NCBI GenBank assembly: GCA_002323995.1
Contig: DCQY01000047.1
Span: 1-58,138 of the forward strand
Length of the DNA: 58,138 nucleotides
Direction: 5' to 3'
DNA from: Akkermansiaceae bacterium UBA1506
GTDB lineage: Bacteria > Verrucomicrobiota > Verrucomicrobiia > Verrucomicrobiales > DEV007
Part shown: piece by piece, positions 9,090 to 17,396 of the stretch
Position numbering within the stretch: the first letter of the stretch is position 1
Layout: each line of letters starts with the position of its first letter
The notes under the pieces: generated by a model
The model's input: only the letters and a program-made list of their open reading frames with translations
The model's database searches: none
Told to the model about the DNA's origin: nothing
Made by a program: the position numbers and the translations under genes

Positions 9090-9163
9090 TGCTGTTATCT
9101 TTAACAGGTAGCACTACCTTGTAAATAACCGTTAGCATACTGATTGGCTTTTGTTTCCACCGC

Positions 9164-9643
9164 ATGGCAACCTACCGCCCCAACGTCGCTGTGATTCTGC
9201 GTAAACCGAAGAACGGCAAAATTCTTATCGCTGAAAGAAAAGACCATCGCGGCTGTTGGCAATTCCCCCAAGGGGGCGTCGATAAAGGCGAAGACCTGAT
9301 CGGAGCTCTTTATCGGGAAGTAGCAGAAGAAATTGGAGTCAGTCCGGACCTTTATCGTATCGTCGCTTGCCGAACTGATTACCGCTACAAGTTTCCTAAT
9401 GGGCATCTCAAGAAAGGGCTTTTCTGTGGACAAACCCAAACTTACTTTCTATGCGACTACCACGGCACCAAGCATGACATTGACCTCAAGGCGCACGTTC
9501 AGGAATTCGTCAATTTTAAGTGGATTAAGCCGGAAAAATTCGATCTTGGAGGCGTTCCAAAATTCAAACGTAAGGTCTTCCGAAGAGTCTTTAAGGACTT
9601 CTTTGGAATTAAGGGGCTTCAGAATTCACACGCCTGTAATTAG
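9164..9643 (+). CDS. rppH: RNA pyrophosphohydrolase (Nudix)
   Basis: A Nudix hydrolase of 159 residues. The Nudix box lies at residues 37-59 and fits GX5EX7REUXEEXGU (key residues Gly38, Glu43, Arg51, Glu54, Glu55). The N-terminus ATYRPNVAVIL, the motif WQFPQGGVD and the later FKWIKPEKFDL agree with RppH/NudH enzymes, which remove pyrophosphate from the 5' end of mRNAs and so trigger decay, or cleave diadenosine polyphosphates. The second half is somewhat shorter than in E. coli RppH. It starts 74 bases from a divergent gene and precedes the hybrid kinase by 123 bases. Confidence 0.85.
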   Translation: MATYRPNVAVILRKPKNGKILIAERKDHRGCWQFPQGGVDKGEDLIGALYREVAEEIGVSPDLYRIVACRTDYRYKFPNGHLKKGLFCGQTQTYFLCDYHGTKHDIDLKAHVQEFVNFKWIKPEKFDLGGVPKFKRKVFRRVFKDFFGIKGLQNSHACN

Positions 9644-9766
9644 TTGAGATACGCGCTTCTGTTGGAATAAGTTCAAGCGCGATAGCTTTGCACTCAGGAT
9701 CGGAGTTTTGCGCTTTCGATTTGCTTGAATCGATGGGACACTTGCATCGTCCTACACTGTCGCCTG

Positions 9767-12700
9767 ATGTATTTTGGAATTCGAGGGAAAGTCGCCCTGC
9801 TGGTCATGCTGGCAACGGCTGCCTCTGCCCTGCTCGTAGCAAAGGTATTGTCCACCAAGGCCCAGGCTGTCCTTCGCGATCATGAACTGGTTGACCTCGG
9901 CGACGAATCCGAACTCCGGGCCTGGGAAATGATCGATCAGATTGACGGGCTTCGGGATGATCTGAACAGCATCGCTAACAGCGAAATATTTCAGAAAAGT
10001 TTTGCGGAAGGAAAAACAGGCGAAGAACTCCTCAACATTGCTCGTGGGCTAGGCAAACGTTATTGGAAGAATCACCTCCGCGTTGAGGTCATTAGTTTCT
10101 ATGAAGGGGAATCCGATTCTCTATTCTTGAGCGAAAAAGCTAAGCTCACAAGCAGCGAAGCCTGGCTGCCAGGGCCGGAAGCCGGCCCGCGTATCAGAGT
10201 ATCTCCAATCCTGCGAACACAGCTGAAACGATTCGACCTGCCCGGCGGCGAACCGGCAATCCGCTGGGTCCCGGTTGTCTGGGCCATGACCCATCTTGGT
10301 GAAAAGGACGGAGTCTCCACCTTCATACGCATCATGACCGAACTTCCCCCGGTTAATTCGCCGCGACACTTTCTTGTCCTTGAGGATGCTGATGGCAACC
10401 AGATCATTCGCTACGATGAGAAGAACGAATCTCCCGAAAACGATCAAATTTTTCTATCGCTCCAAGAAGACCAAAAACTTCATGAGTCACTCGAGCGTGC
10501 CCGAGAGAAATCCGCCAGCCCGGAAACCGACGAACCAAAGCCAAAAGTTGAGCGCCTCCAACGCCAGGAAAAGATCAATCTAAAGAAACCCTACTTCTTC
10601 CAGGAAGCCCTACCTAGGGAGAGTTTTGGCGCAGCACTCGGCGAGGAAGACCCAAAAGAGCTTGCTGATTTCTCAAGAGAGCTCCAGCACCAACTCCACG
10701 GATTTGGAACCGTTGGCGGCCTTTCAAATACGGCAGGGGAGCTAAGGTTTCTCGCTCCCTCTCGCGAAAACTTGGAGACACTGAGGAGCGAAGTCACGAC
10801 AGCTCTTAAAGAACGCTTTGGGGATGCGTTCGATGGACTCGACTGGCGTGGTCAGGTCGAGTGCGACCAGATTAGCGTTTGGACCGTACGAGCCCTCGTC
10901 GGTCAATACCGGTCGCCCGAGGAATATCTGCTCCATTATGCCGTTCTTGAAGATGAACTTGCTTCATCAATCGCCTACGAAATGCTTTCGCTGCAAACGA
11001 TCGCGATTTTCGTCGCCGCAGGATTTGGCCTCATCGGATTCCTTATCGCAATGCACTTCATCCGCCCGCTTAAGCGCATGACCGGAACGGCACAGATGGT
11101 TACTGCCTCTAATCGCGAGACTTTTCACCAGCACGTCGCCGGCCTAGCTCGTGACCTTGACATCAAACGGAAAGACGAAGTCGGAGATATTGCCAGAGCC
11201 TCCAAGCGCCTCTTTGAAGAATTGATCTCTTTCCAAGAGGAACTCGAAACGCGTGTCAGCGATCGCACCCGCGAACTGCGGCGGACCAACAGCAAACTGG
11301 AAAAGGCATACGAGAAGCTTATGACTCTCAGCCACGAAAAAGATGCTTTCGTCGCCAAAGTCAGCCACGATCTGCGACAACCGCTTAACGCAATTTTTCT
11401 TCAAGTGGAAGCGCTTCGACTTTCCGATCTAAATGAGGAACAGCGCCAAGACGTGGATCGCATTCATGCTCATGCGGCGCGGGAGCTCAATCTGGTGAAC
11501 GATATTCTCGAATACCAGAAAATCATCATGGGGGCAGAAACGCTCAATAAAGACGATATAGATGTGCCTCTGCTGCTCAAAGAGCTCGAGGAAACTTTTG
11601 CTCCAGAAGCGAAAGCGAAAGAACTCTCTTTCATCAAGAGTAACACCGCCGAGATTCCCCTTTTAGTCGCCGATGACCGTCGCGTCCGCCAAGTCCTTGG
11701 TAACCTCATAGGCAACTCGATCAAGTTTACCAGCAAAGGCAACGTCACTCTCGATGCAAGGCTTCGAAAAATCAGTGAAGCTGACTGGGTCGAGTTCACC
11801 GTTTCTGACACCGGGCGAGGTATGAGCTCCGTAGAACAAGACAACGCTTTTGTCCCCTTTGTTTCCAATAAGAAGGACAATGCAGGCGGCAGCGGACTGG
11901 GACTTTCGATCTGCAAGGAATTGGTATCACAATTGGGAGGACGTATTGGTTTTGTCAGTGAGTTGGCCAAAGGAACCCACTTCAGTGTATTCCTTCCCTG
12001 TGAACCGGTGTCCGAACATTACGAGTTAAAAGCTGCATCCAGCACAGATAACCTCCCCGTGACAAAAATCCCCACCAGTGGTGATCAATCCACCTCGCGC
12101 CATGCCACCATCCTCGTGATCGATGATGACGAGAAAGTCCGCGAAATGCTCACTCGCATGCTCGAGGCGCAGGGATATCGGGTGCTTACTGCCGCCGACG
12201 GCAACCTTGGTTTTGATATGGCAAAAAAACATCAACCCGATGCCATCACTCTTGATGTCGTGATGCCTGGTGGGCTTGATGGATGGGAAGTGCTTAATCG
12301 TCTCAAAGACTATGAGGCAACCCAATCGATTCCGGTAGTGATGGTTTCGGTGATGGCTGAGCAGGAAAACGGCAGCGCACTCGACGTGGAAGATTACCTT
12401 GTCAAACCCATCGACATGAATCGGCTCAGTCGCGTCATCGAACGCGCCACCGGCCAATCCAACAGCCAAAGTTTGCTCCTCGTTGACGATGACAGTGCCA
12501 GTCTCGAGTCGATGAGCCGTATTCTCGAGGAAGCAGGGTGGAAAACCTCACAGGCGAGCGACGGTGCCGAGGCTCTCGAAGTGTTGGAGAAAAATCGACC
12601 CGCCGCTATCGTTCTCGACCTACTCATGCCGGTAATGGATGGATTTGAGTTTCTCGAGAAGCTCCAGGCTAATGATCAACTCAGTGCCATCCCCGTCATC

Positions 12701-12844
12701 GTCTTATCCGGTAAAGATCCTTCGGAGAAAGAACAGAGATTTCTCCGAGAGCGGGTCACAGCAGTTCTGAAGAAAGACCAACGTTCGGCCGACGAACTTA
12801 TTGCTACGATCAACGAACGCATTCGTGATCGGATCGATCGCTAG
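9767..12844 (+). CDS. Hybrid sensor histidine kinase with two receiver domains
   Basis: 1025 residues from the ATG at 9767; a TTG at 9725 is in frame but gives a non-hydrophobic extension. Order of domains: TM1 about residues 7-26, a periplasmic sensor of about 380 residues, TM2 about 408-430, HAMP, coiled coil, and HisKA with His534 in KVSHDLRQPLN. The HATPase domain has its N box (NLIGNSIKF), G1 box (DTGRGM) and G2 box (GGSGLGLSI). REC1 follows near 781-890 (VIDDDE, LDVVMPGGLDG, LVKPI), then REC2 near 900-1015 (LVDDDS, LDLLMPVMDG, LKKD). No DNA-binding output or Hpt domain is present, so phosphate must pass to a partner encoded elsewhere. The sensor shares no motif I recognise, so the signal is unknown. 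Confidence 0.93.
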   Translation: MYFGIRGKVALLVMLATAASALLVAKVLSTKAQAVLRDHELVDLGDESELRAWEMIDQIDGLRDDLNSIANSEIFQKSFAEGKTGEELLNIARGLGKRYWKNHLRVEVISFYEGESDSLFLSEKAKLTSSEAWLPGPEAGPRIRVSPILRTQLKRFDLPGGEPAIRWVPVVWAMTHLGEKDGVSTFIRIMTELPPVNSPRHFLVLEDADGNQIIRYDEKNESPENDQIFLSLQEDQKLHESLERAREKSASPETDEPKPKVERLQRQEKINLKKPYFFQEALPRESFGAALGEEDPKELADFSRELQHQLHGFGTVGGLSNTAGELRFLAPSRENLETLRSEVTTALKERFGDAFDGLDWRGQVECDQISVWTVRALVGQYRSPEEYLLHYAVLEDELASSIAYEMLSLQTIAIFVAAGFGLIGFLIAMHFIRPLKRMTGTAQMVTASNRETFHQHVAGLARDLDIKRKDEVGDIARASKRLFEELISFQEELETRVSDRTRELRRTNSKLEKAYEKLMTLSHEKDAFVAKVSHDLRQPLNAIFLQVEALRLSDLNEEQRQDVDRIHAHAARELNLVNDILEYQKIIMGAETLNKDDIDVPLLLKELEETFAPEAKAKELSFIKSNTAEIPLLVADDRRVRQVLGNLIGNSIKFTSKGNVTLDARLRKISEADWVEFTVSDTGRGMSSVEQDNAFVPFVSNKKDNAGGSGLGLSICKELVSQLGGRIGFVSELAKGTHFSVFLPCEPVSEHYELKAASSTDNLPVTKIPTSGDQSTSRHATILVIDDDEKVREMLTRMLEAQGYRVLTAADGNLGFDMAKKHQPDAITLDVVMPGGLDGWEVLNRLKDYEATQSIPVVMVSVMAEQENGSALDVEDYLVKPIDMNRLSRVIERATGQSNSQSLLLVDDDSASLESMSRILEEAGWKTSQASDGAEALEVLEKNRPAAIVLDLLMPVMDGFEFLEKLQANDQLSAIPVIVLSGKDPSEKEQRFLRERVTAVLKKDQRSADELIATINERIRDRIDR

Positions 12845-12906
12845 GCGGTTGAAGTAAGGGACGCAGAATCAAAGCGAGGCATCTCGGGCTTAAAAAACCC
12901 TTCTGT

Positions 12907-12949
12907 GGCCTCTTTTAGACCCGTTTTTTGGGGCCAAAAGAGGCCTTTT
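12907..12949 (+). terminator. Hairpin after the hybrid kinase, probable terminator or leader element
   Basis: A perfect 10-base inverted repeat, GGCCTCTTTT (12907-12916) with AAAAGAGGCC (12936-12945), encloses a nested CCC/GGG pair. It is followed by TTTTA. It lies 62 bases after the kinase stop and 150 bases before EF-G2. It could terminate the kinase transcript, or act as an attenuator-like structure in the EF-G2 leader if transcription starts upstream. The T tract is short, so the terminator call is moderate. The rest of 12845-13097 shows no gene. Confidence 0.5.
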
Positions 12950-13097
12950 AGGCCAATCAAGGGTAAGCTCTTCCAATTGTTCCCAATGGAATCCACGTGA
13001 ATAATTATCATAAATCAGGAATTCGCGGTTGCCTTCAAGCTGCTTTGAACAACAATACGCTTCGAAAATTCGGTTCCAATCCAAATTTAAAAGGCAG

Positions 13098-15176
13098 ATG
13101 AAAGACCTCTCCAAATACAGAAATATCGGAATCTTCGCCCACGTTGATGCCGGCAAAACCACTACCACTGAGCGCATTCTCAAGCTCACCGGTAAGATCC
13201 ACAAGACCGGAGAGGTGCACGACGGTGCCGCCACGACCGACTTTATGGATCAGGAACAGGAGCGCGGAATCACAATCCAGTCCGCCGCTACGACCTGCTT
13301 CTGGGACGATCACCGGTTCAATATCATTGATACTCCCGGACACGTTGACTTTACAATTGAGGTCTATCGCTCCCTGAAAGTGCTCGATGGCGGTGTTGGG
13401 GTTTTCTGCGGATCCGGCGGAGTTGAGCCCCAATCCGAGACCAACTGGCGTTATGCCAACGATTCCGGAGTTTCCCGCGTCATTTTCGTGAACAAGCTCG
13501 ATCGCATTGGAGCTGACTTCTACCGTGTCGTCGAGCAGATCAAGAACGTGCTCGGTGCTAAACCGCTAGTCATGGTGCTGCCGATCGGTATTGAAGACAA
13601 CTTCACCGGCATGGTCGACCTGCTCAGCCGCAAGGCTTGGGTCTGGGATGACTCTGGCGAGCCCGAAAACTATGAGCTTCAGGAAATTCCAGCCGATATG
13701 GCTGACAAGGTTGAAGAATACCGCGAGCAGCTCATCGAAACAATCGTGGAACAGGACGATGAGGTCATGGAAGCTTACCTTGAGGGTAACGAGCCCGACA
13801 TCGACACGATCAAAAAGCTCATTCGTAAGGGAACCATCAATCTCGACTTCTTCCCCACTTACTGTGGTTCAGCCTTCAAGAATAAGGGTGTTCAACTCGT
13901 GCTTAACGCTGTTGTCGATTTCCTCCCCTCCCCGACTGAGGTTCCAGCACAGCCAGAAGTGGACATGGAAGGTAATGAGACTGGCGATTTTGCCACGGTC
14001 GATCCTTCCAAAAATCTCCGTGCTCTCGCATTCAAAATCATGGATGACCAGTATGGGGCTCTGACCTTTACCCGCGTTTACTCTGGCACGCTCCAGAAAG
14101 GTGATACTATTCTCAACTCTTTCACGGGCAAGACCGAACGCGTCGGCCGGATCGTGGAAATGCACGCAGACTCGCGCGAGGACCTCGACAGCGCGCAGGC
14201 AGGTGACATCGTCGCTTTGGTGGGCTTAAAGAACGTTCAAACCGGCCACACCCTCTGTGACCCCAAGAACCCTGCGACTCTCGAACCAATGGTCTTCCCT
14301 GATCCAGTCATTTCCGTGGCCGTATCTCCGAAGGATAAAAGCGCCTCCGAGAAACTCGGCGAAGCAATCGCCAAGATGGTGCGCGAAGATCCCTCTTTCC
14401 ACGTTGAGACTGATCCTGATTCTGGTGAGACAATTCTTAAAGGGATGGGTGAACTTCACCTCGACATTAAGGTCGACATTCTCAAGCGAACACATAACGT
14501 CGAGGTCGACGTAGGTGCTCCGCAGGTAGCCTACCGGGAGACAATCACACAGACTGTTGAGGACTCCTATACACATAAGAAGCAGTCCGGTGGTTCTGGT
14601 CAGTTCGGTAAGATCGACTATGTCATCGAGCCCCTCGAAGCTGGTGGCGATGGCTTCGAATTTGAGTCCAAGGTAGTCGGCGGTAATGTGCCGAAGGAAT
14701 ACTGGCCCGCGATTGAGAAAGGCTTTAAACTTTCCAAGGACAAGGGTGTGCTTGCCGGATTCCCTATGCTCGACTTCAAGGTGACCCTCCTCGACGGCGG
14801 TTACCACGCCGTTGACTCCTCTGCGGTTGCTTTCGAAATCGCTGCTAAATCTGCCTACCGCCAGTCTATTCCTAAAGCTGGTCCTCAATTGCTTGAGCCA
14901 ATCATGAAGATCGACGTCTTCACTCCGGAAGACCACGTCGGTGACGTCATTGGTGACCTTAACCGCCGCCGGGGAATTATTAAAACTCAGGACTCTACTC
15001 CCACAGGCGTTCGCGTCAAAGCTGACGCTCCCCTGAGTGAGATGTTCGGTTACATCGGAGACCTTCGTACAATGACTTCTGGTCGCGGTCAGTTCTCCAT
15101 GGAGTTCTCACACTACGCTCCCTGCCCCAAGAACGTATCCGAAGAGATTATCGCCAAGGCAAACGAAGACAAATAG
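13098..15176 (+). CDS. fusA: Elongation factor G, EF-G2-type paralogue
   Basis: A translational GTPase of 692 residues from ATG 13098; an upstream in-frame TTG adds 23 residues without family character. G1 is AHVDAGKTT (residues 14-22), the switch II DTPGH is intact, and NKLD supplies base specificity. The stretch VFCGSGGVEPQSETNWRYAN, the VMVLPIGIEDNF segment and the C-terminal SMEFSHYAPCP resemble the EF-G2 paralogues of Vibrio and Shewanella more than canonical EF-G. It stands alone, without rpsL, rpsG or tuf. EF-G paralogues can specialise in translocation, recycling or stress translation; which applies is unknown. This genome probably has a canonical fusA elsewhere. Confidence 0.93.
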   Translation: MKDLSKYRNIGIFAHVDAGKTTTTERILKLTGKIHKTGEVHDGAATTDFMDQEQERGITIQSAATTCFWDDHRFNIIDTPGHVDFTIEVYRSLKVLDGGVGVFCGSGGVEPQSETNWRYANDSGVSRVIFVNKLDRIGADFYRVVEQIKNVLGAKPLVMVLPIGIEDNFTGMVDLLSRKAWVWDDSGEPENYELQEIPADMADKVEEYREQLIETIVEQDDEVMEAYLEGNEPDIDTIKKLIRKGTINLDFFPTYCGSAFKNKGVQLVLNAVVDFLPSPTEVPAQPEVDMEGNETGDFATVDPSKNLRALAFKIMDDQYGALTFTRVYSGTLQKGDTILNSFTGKTERVGRIVEMHADSREDLDSAQAGDIVALVGLKNVQTGHTLCDPKNPATLEPMVFPDPVISVAVSPKDKSASEKLGEAIAKMVREDPSFHVETDPDSGETILKGMGELHLDIKVDILKRTHNVEVDVGAPQVAYRETITQTVEDSYTHKKQSGGSGQFGKIDYVIEPLEAGGDGFEFESKVVGGNVPKEYWPAIEKGFKLSKDKGVLAGFPMLDFKVTLLDGGYHAVDSSAVAFEIAAKSAYRQSIPKAGPQLLEPIMKIDVFTPEDHVGDVIGDLNRRRGIIKTQDSTPTGVRVKADAPLSEMFGYIGDLRTMTSGRGQFSMEFSHYAPCPKNVSEEIIAKANEDK

Positions 15177-15203
15177 TCACTTCGAGCATCATCTTCGAAG
15201 AAG

Positions 15204-15229
15204 GCCGGGCGGAAACGCCCGGCTTTTTT
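15204..15229 (+). terminator. Rho-independent terminator of the EF-G2 gene
   Basis: A perfect 8-base stem GCCGGGCG (15204-15211) / CGCCCGGC (15216-15223) with a GAAA tetraloop is followed by six T residues (15224-15229), 27 bases after the EF-G stop. This is a textbook intrinsic terminator. Confidence 0.93.
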
Positions 15230-15256
15230 GGTCTCGCTCAGGTAATTTACCCCTGA

Positions 15257-15751
15257 CTAGGCAGCCGCCGTTTGGCCCATCACATTGAGTTGAAGGCCAG
15301 ACCAATTCAATTTGGCTAACCCACCATCACTTTCTTGTCCCACAAATGCGGTTAGGCGTGTGTTACTGTCCATCGAGAACGCTGGGTATAGAAAAATCTC
15401 ACCACGCACCCACACCGAGCAGACAAAGTTCATCCCGAAACGGTGTAACCTAAGATCACAAGATAGGGGGACACCAGGATTTAGCGGTGTGGCAGAGAGA
15501 TATCCAATCACCCCACCACCATTGGTTACATCACAGACTTCACCCGTAGCGGGATAGATTGCTGCGGTAATGCCGCGCTTCTTGCTCTCGTCTAACATGC
15601 CGACAACAACGCGACGAGTGACGCGAGATGGCTCGATATCGACTTTAAAACTAACCTCTGCATTCTGATTATTGACTGCTGGAGTCTGACCCAGTTCTTC
15701 TAACTGGAATTGCTCAAGAGCGGGGATCGGGGTATTCATGATATGCGACAT
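15257..15751 (-). CDS. Protein of unknown function
   Basis: About 164 residues from ATG 15751; a second ATG at 15739 is equally possible, and a GTG at 15781 is less likely. There is no signal peptide or transmembrane segment, so it is probably cytoplasmic. The segment GITAAIYPATGEVCDVTNGGGVIGY, then LSCDLRLHRFGMNF and CSVWVRGEIFLYPAF, is beta rich and vaguely recalls SPRY or lectin-like sandwiches, with a ligand-type Gly-rich turn. I do not recognise a family. It converges with the EF-G2 gene and has its own likely promoter upstream. Confidence 0.6.
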   Translation of the reverse strand: MSHIMNTPIPALEQFQLEELGQTPAVNNQNAEVSFKVDIEPSRVTRRVVVGMLDESKKRGITAAIYPATGEVCDVTNGGGVIGYLSATPLNPGVPLSCDLRLHRFGMNFVCSVWVRGEIFLYPAFSMDSNTRLTAFVGQESDGGLAKLNWSGLQLNVMGQTAAA

Positions 15752-15820
15752 TAATGAAAATGGGAGGCTGCCAAAACACACTTATCCAGGCGGGCAATTA
15801 GCGATTCTTAACTATTTTAA

Positions 15821-15850
15821 AATATACGACCTTATTTTACGGTAAATCAA
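15821..15850 (-). promoter_or_regulatory. Candidate sigma70-type promoter for the 15751 gene
   Basis: On the minus strand TTGATT (15850-15845) and TATATT (15826-15821) are separated by 18 bases, a near-consensus -35/-10 pair in a strongly AT-rich stretch. The predicted start near 15813 leaves a leader of about 60 bases. The AT-rich gap 15782-16004 otherwise holds no gene and should also contain the promoter of rarA. Confidence 0.45.
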
Positions 15851-16004
15851 TTAAATTATAATAATTATTGAAAATATTTATTTTAGGGCAGGCTAAAACT
15901 TCGGAGGCAGGTAATGCGACTTAAGCAGACGAAAAACGTGTCATTCAGGGGAATTCGCGTTACAAAATGTCAATACTGTCTACCCTGCCCCCGCAACTCC
16001 ACAG

Positions 16005-17396
16005 ATGGATGATCTCTTCATAGACGAAGCTTCAGGATCAGACTCAAAGGGCAATTCTGAAGTGCCCAGACTTACTCCCACAATGCCACTGGCCGCCAGA
16101 ATGCGGCCGCGTGATCTCAACGAATATGTGGGACAGAGCCATATACTCGGGGAAGGAAAACTTCTGCGACGGGCCGTTGAAGCTGATCGTTTTACCTCAC
16201 TCATCTTCTACGGCCCCCCAGGGGTCGGTAAAACCAGCCTGGCGGAGTTGATCGCCCATCGCACTGAATCCCGCTTCATCAATCTCTCAGGAGTTGAGAG
16301 TAACGTCGCAGAAATTCGTAAGGCGGTCGAAACAGCTCGCCAGTTTCAGCGAACTCGCGGTGAAATCACAACTCTTTTCGTCGATGAAATTCACCGCTTC
16401 AACAAGTCTCAACAGGATGTCCTGCTACCCCATATCGAACGTGGTACGGTTCGCTTTATTGGGGCGACAACGCACAATCCGTGCTTCTACGTCAACAGTC
16501 CGCTCACCTCCCGCAGCCAAGTCTTCCAGCTAGAGCCACTTTCCGAAGAAGACCTTTCCAAACTGCTGCACTCGGCGGTAGAAGACCCTGAGCGCGGATT
16601 TGGAAAGAAGGCCATTCACCTCCACGAAGACGCTGCCAGACATCTCGTCCGAATGTGCGACGGTGATGCCCGCAAGTTATTGACATCCTTCGAGCTGGCA
16701 GTCTTGACCACAGAAGCAGATGAGGAGAGCGGCGAAATTACAATCGACCTCTCAGTTTCGGAAGATTCCATTCAGAAAAAAACGGTCGTCTATGACACGG
16801 ACGGAGACGGACACTACGATACAGTCTCTGCCTTCATCAAATCCATTCGCGGCTGCGACCCGGACGCCGCGCTCTACTGGCTAGCCAAGATGCTCCACGC
16901 AGGCGAGGACATTCGTTTCATTGCACGCCGTATCGTCATCGCTGCCAGCGAAGATGTCGGCATGGCAGACAGCAACGCTCTTCGTGTCGCTGTCGCGGCA
17001 CAGCAGGCCGTCGAATTCATTGGCATGCCAGAGGCTCGTATTCCCCTAGCCCATGCAGCGGTCTACCTCGCCACCGCGCCAAAAAGCAATCGCGCTTACA
17101 CTGGAATCAATGCAGCGATAAAAGACGTTGCCGAAGGCCGCACCCTCGAAGTGCCACCCCACCTCCGTACGAAAACCCGTAAAAAGCTGGGAGTCGAGGG
17201 CGGAGCAGTTGAAAGCAAAGATACCGCCTATCTCTATGGGCACGACTCAGAGGACGGTTACATTCCCCAAGCTTACCTTCCCGAGGGGCGCGTCTACTAC
17301 GAACCCTCTAATCATGGAATGGAAAAGAGGGTAGCGGAACGGCTTGACCACTGGCGAACGCAGTTCGAAGCCAGTAAAGATCAATCAGCGTCCTAA
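16005..17396 (+). CDS. rarA: Replication-associated recombination protein A (AAA+ ATPase)
   Basis: A 463-residue clamp-loader-like ATPase (RarA/MgsA/WRNIP1 family) that acts at stalled replication forks. Visible motifs are ARMRPRDLNEYVGQ, Walker A GPPGVGKTS (residues 70-78), Walker B LFVDEIHRFNKSQQD (about 124-138), sensor 1 GATTHNPCF (153-161) and the arginine finger in LTSR near residue 170. The C-terminal tetramerisation domain begins around YDTDGDGHYDTVSAFIKSIRG, matching the conserved YD..GD.HYD..SAFIKS motif. It ends overlapping by four bases with the convergent gene at 17393. Confidence 0.94.
   Translation: MDDLFIDEASGSDSKGNSEVPRLTPTMPLAARMRPRDLNEYVGQSHILGEGKLLRRAVEADRFTSLIFYGPPGVGKTSLAELIAHRTESRFINLSGVESNVAEIRKAVETARQFQRTRGEITTLFVDEIHRFNKSQQDVLLPHIERGTVRFIGATTHNPCFYVNSPLTSRSQVFQLEPLSEEDLSKLLHSAVEDPERGFGKKAIHLHEDAARHLVRMCDGDARKLLTSFELAVLTTEADEESGEITIDLSVSEDSIQKKTVVYDTDGDGHYDTVSAFIKSIRGCDPDAALYWLAKMLHAGEDIRFIARRIVIAASEDVGMADSNALRVAVAAQQAVEFIGMPEARIPLAHAAVYLATAPKSNRAYTGINAAIKDVAEGRTLEVPPHLRTKTRKKLGVEGGAVESKDTAYLYGHDSEDGYIPQAYLPEGRVYYEPSNHGMEKRVAERLDHWRTQFEASKDQSAS

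Noticed and set aside
14226..14936. A 236-residue minus-strand frame
   Set aside because: It lies completely antisense to the conserved part of EF-G2 and has no family character.
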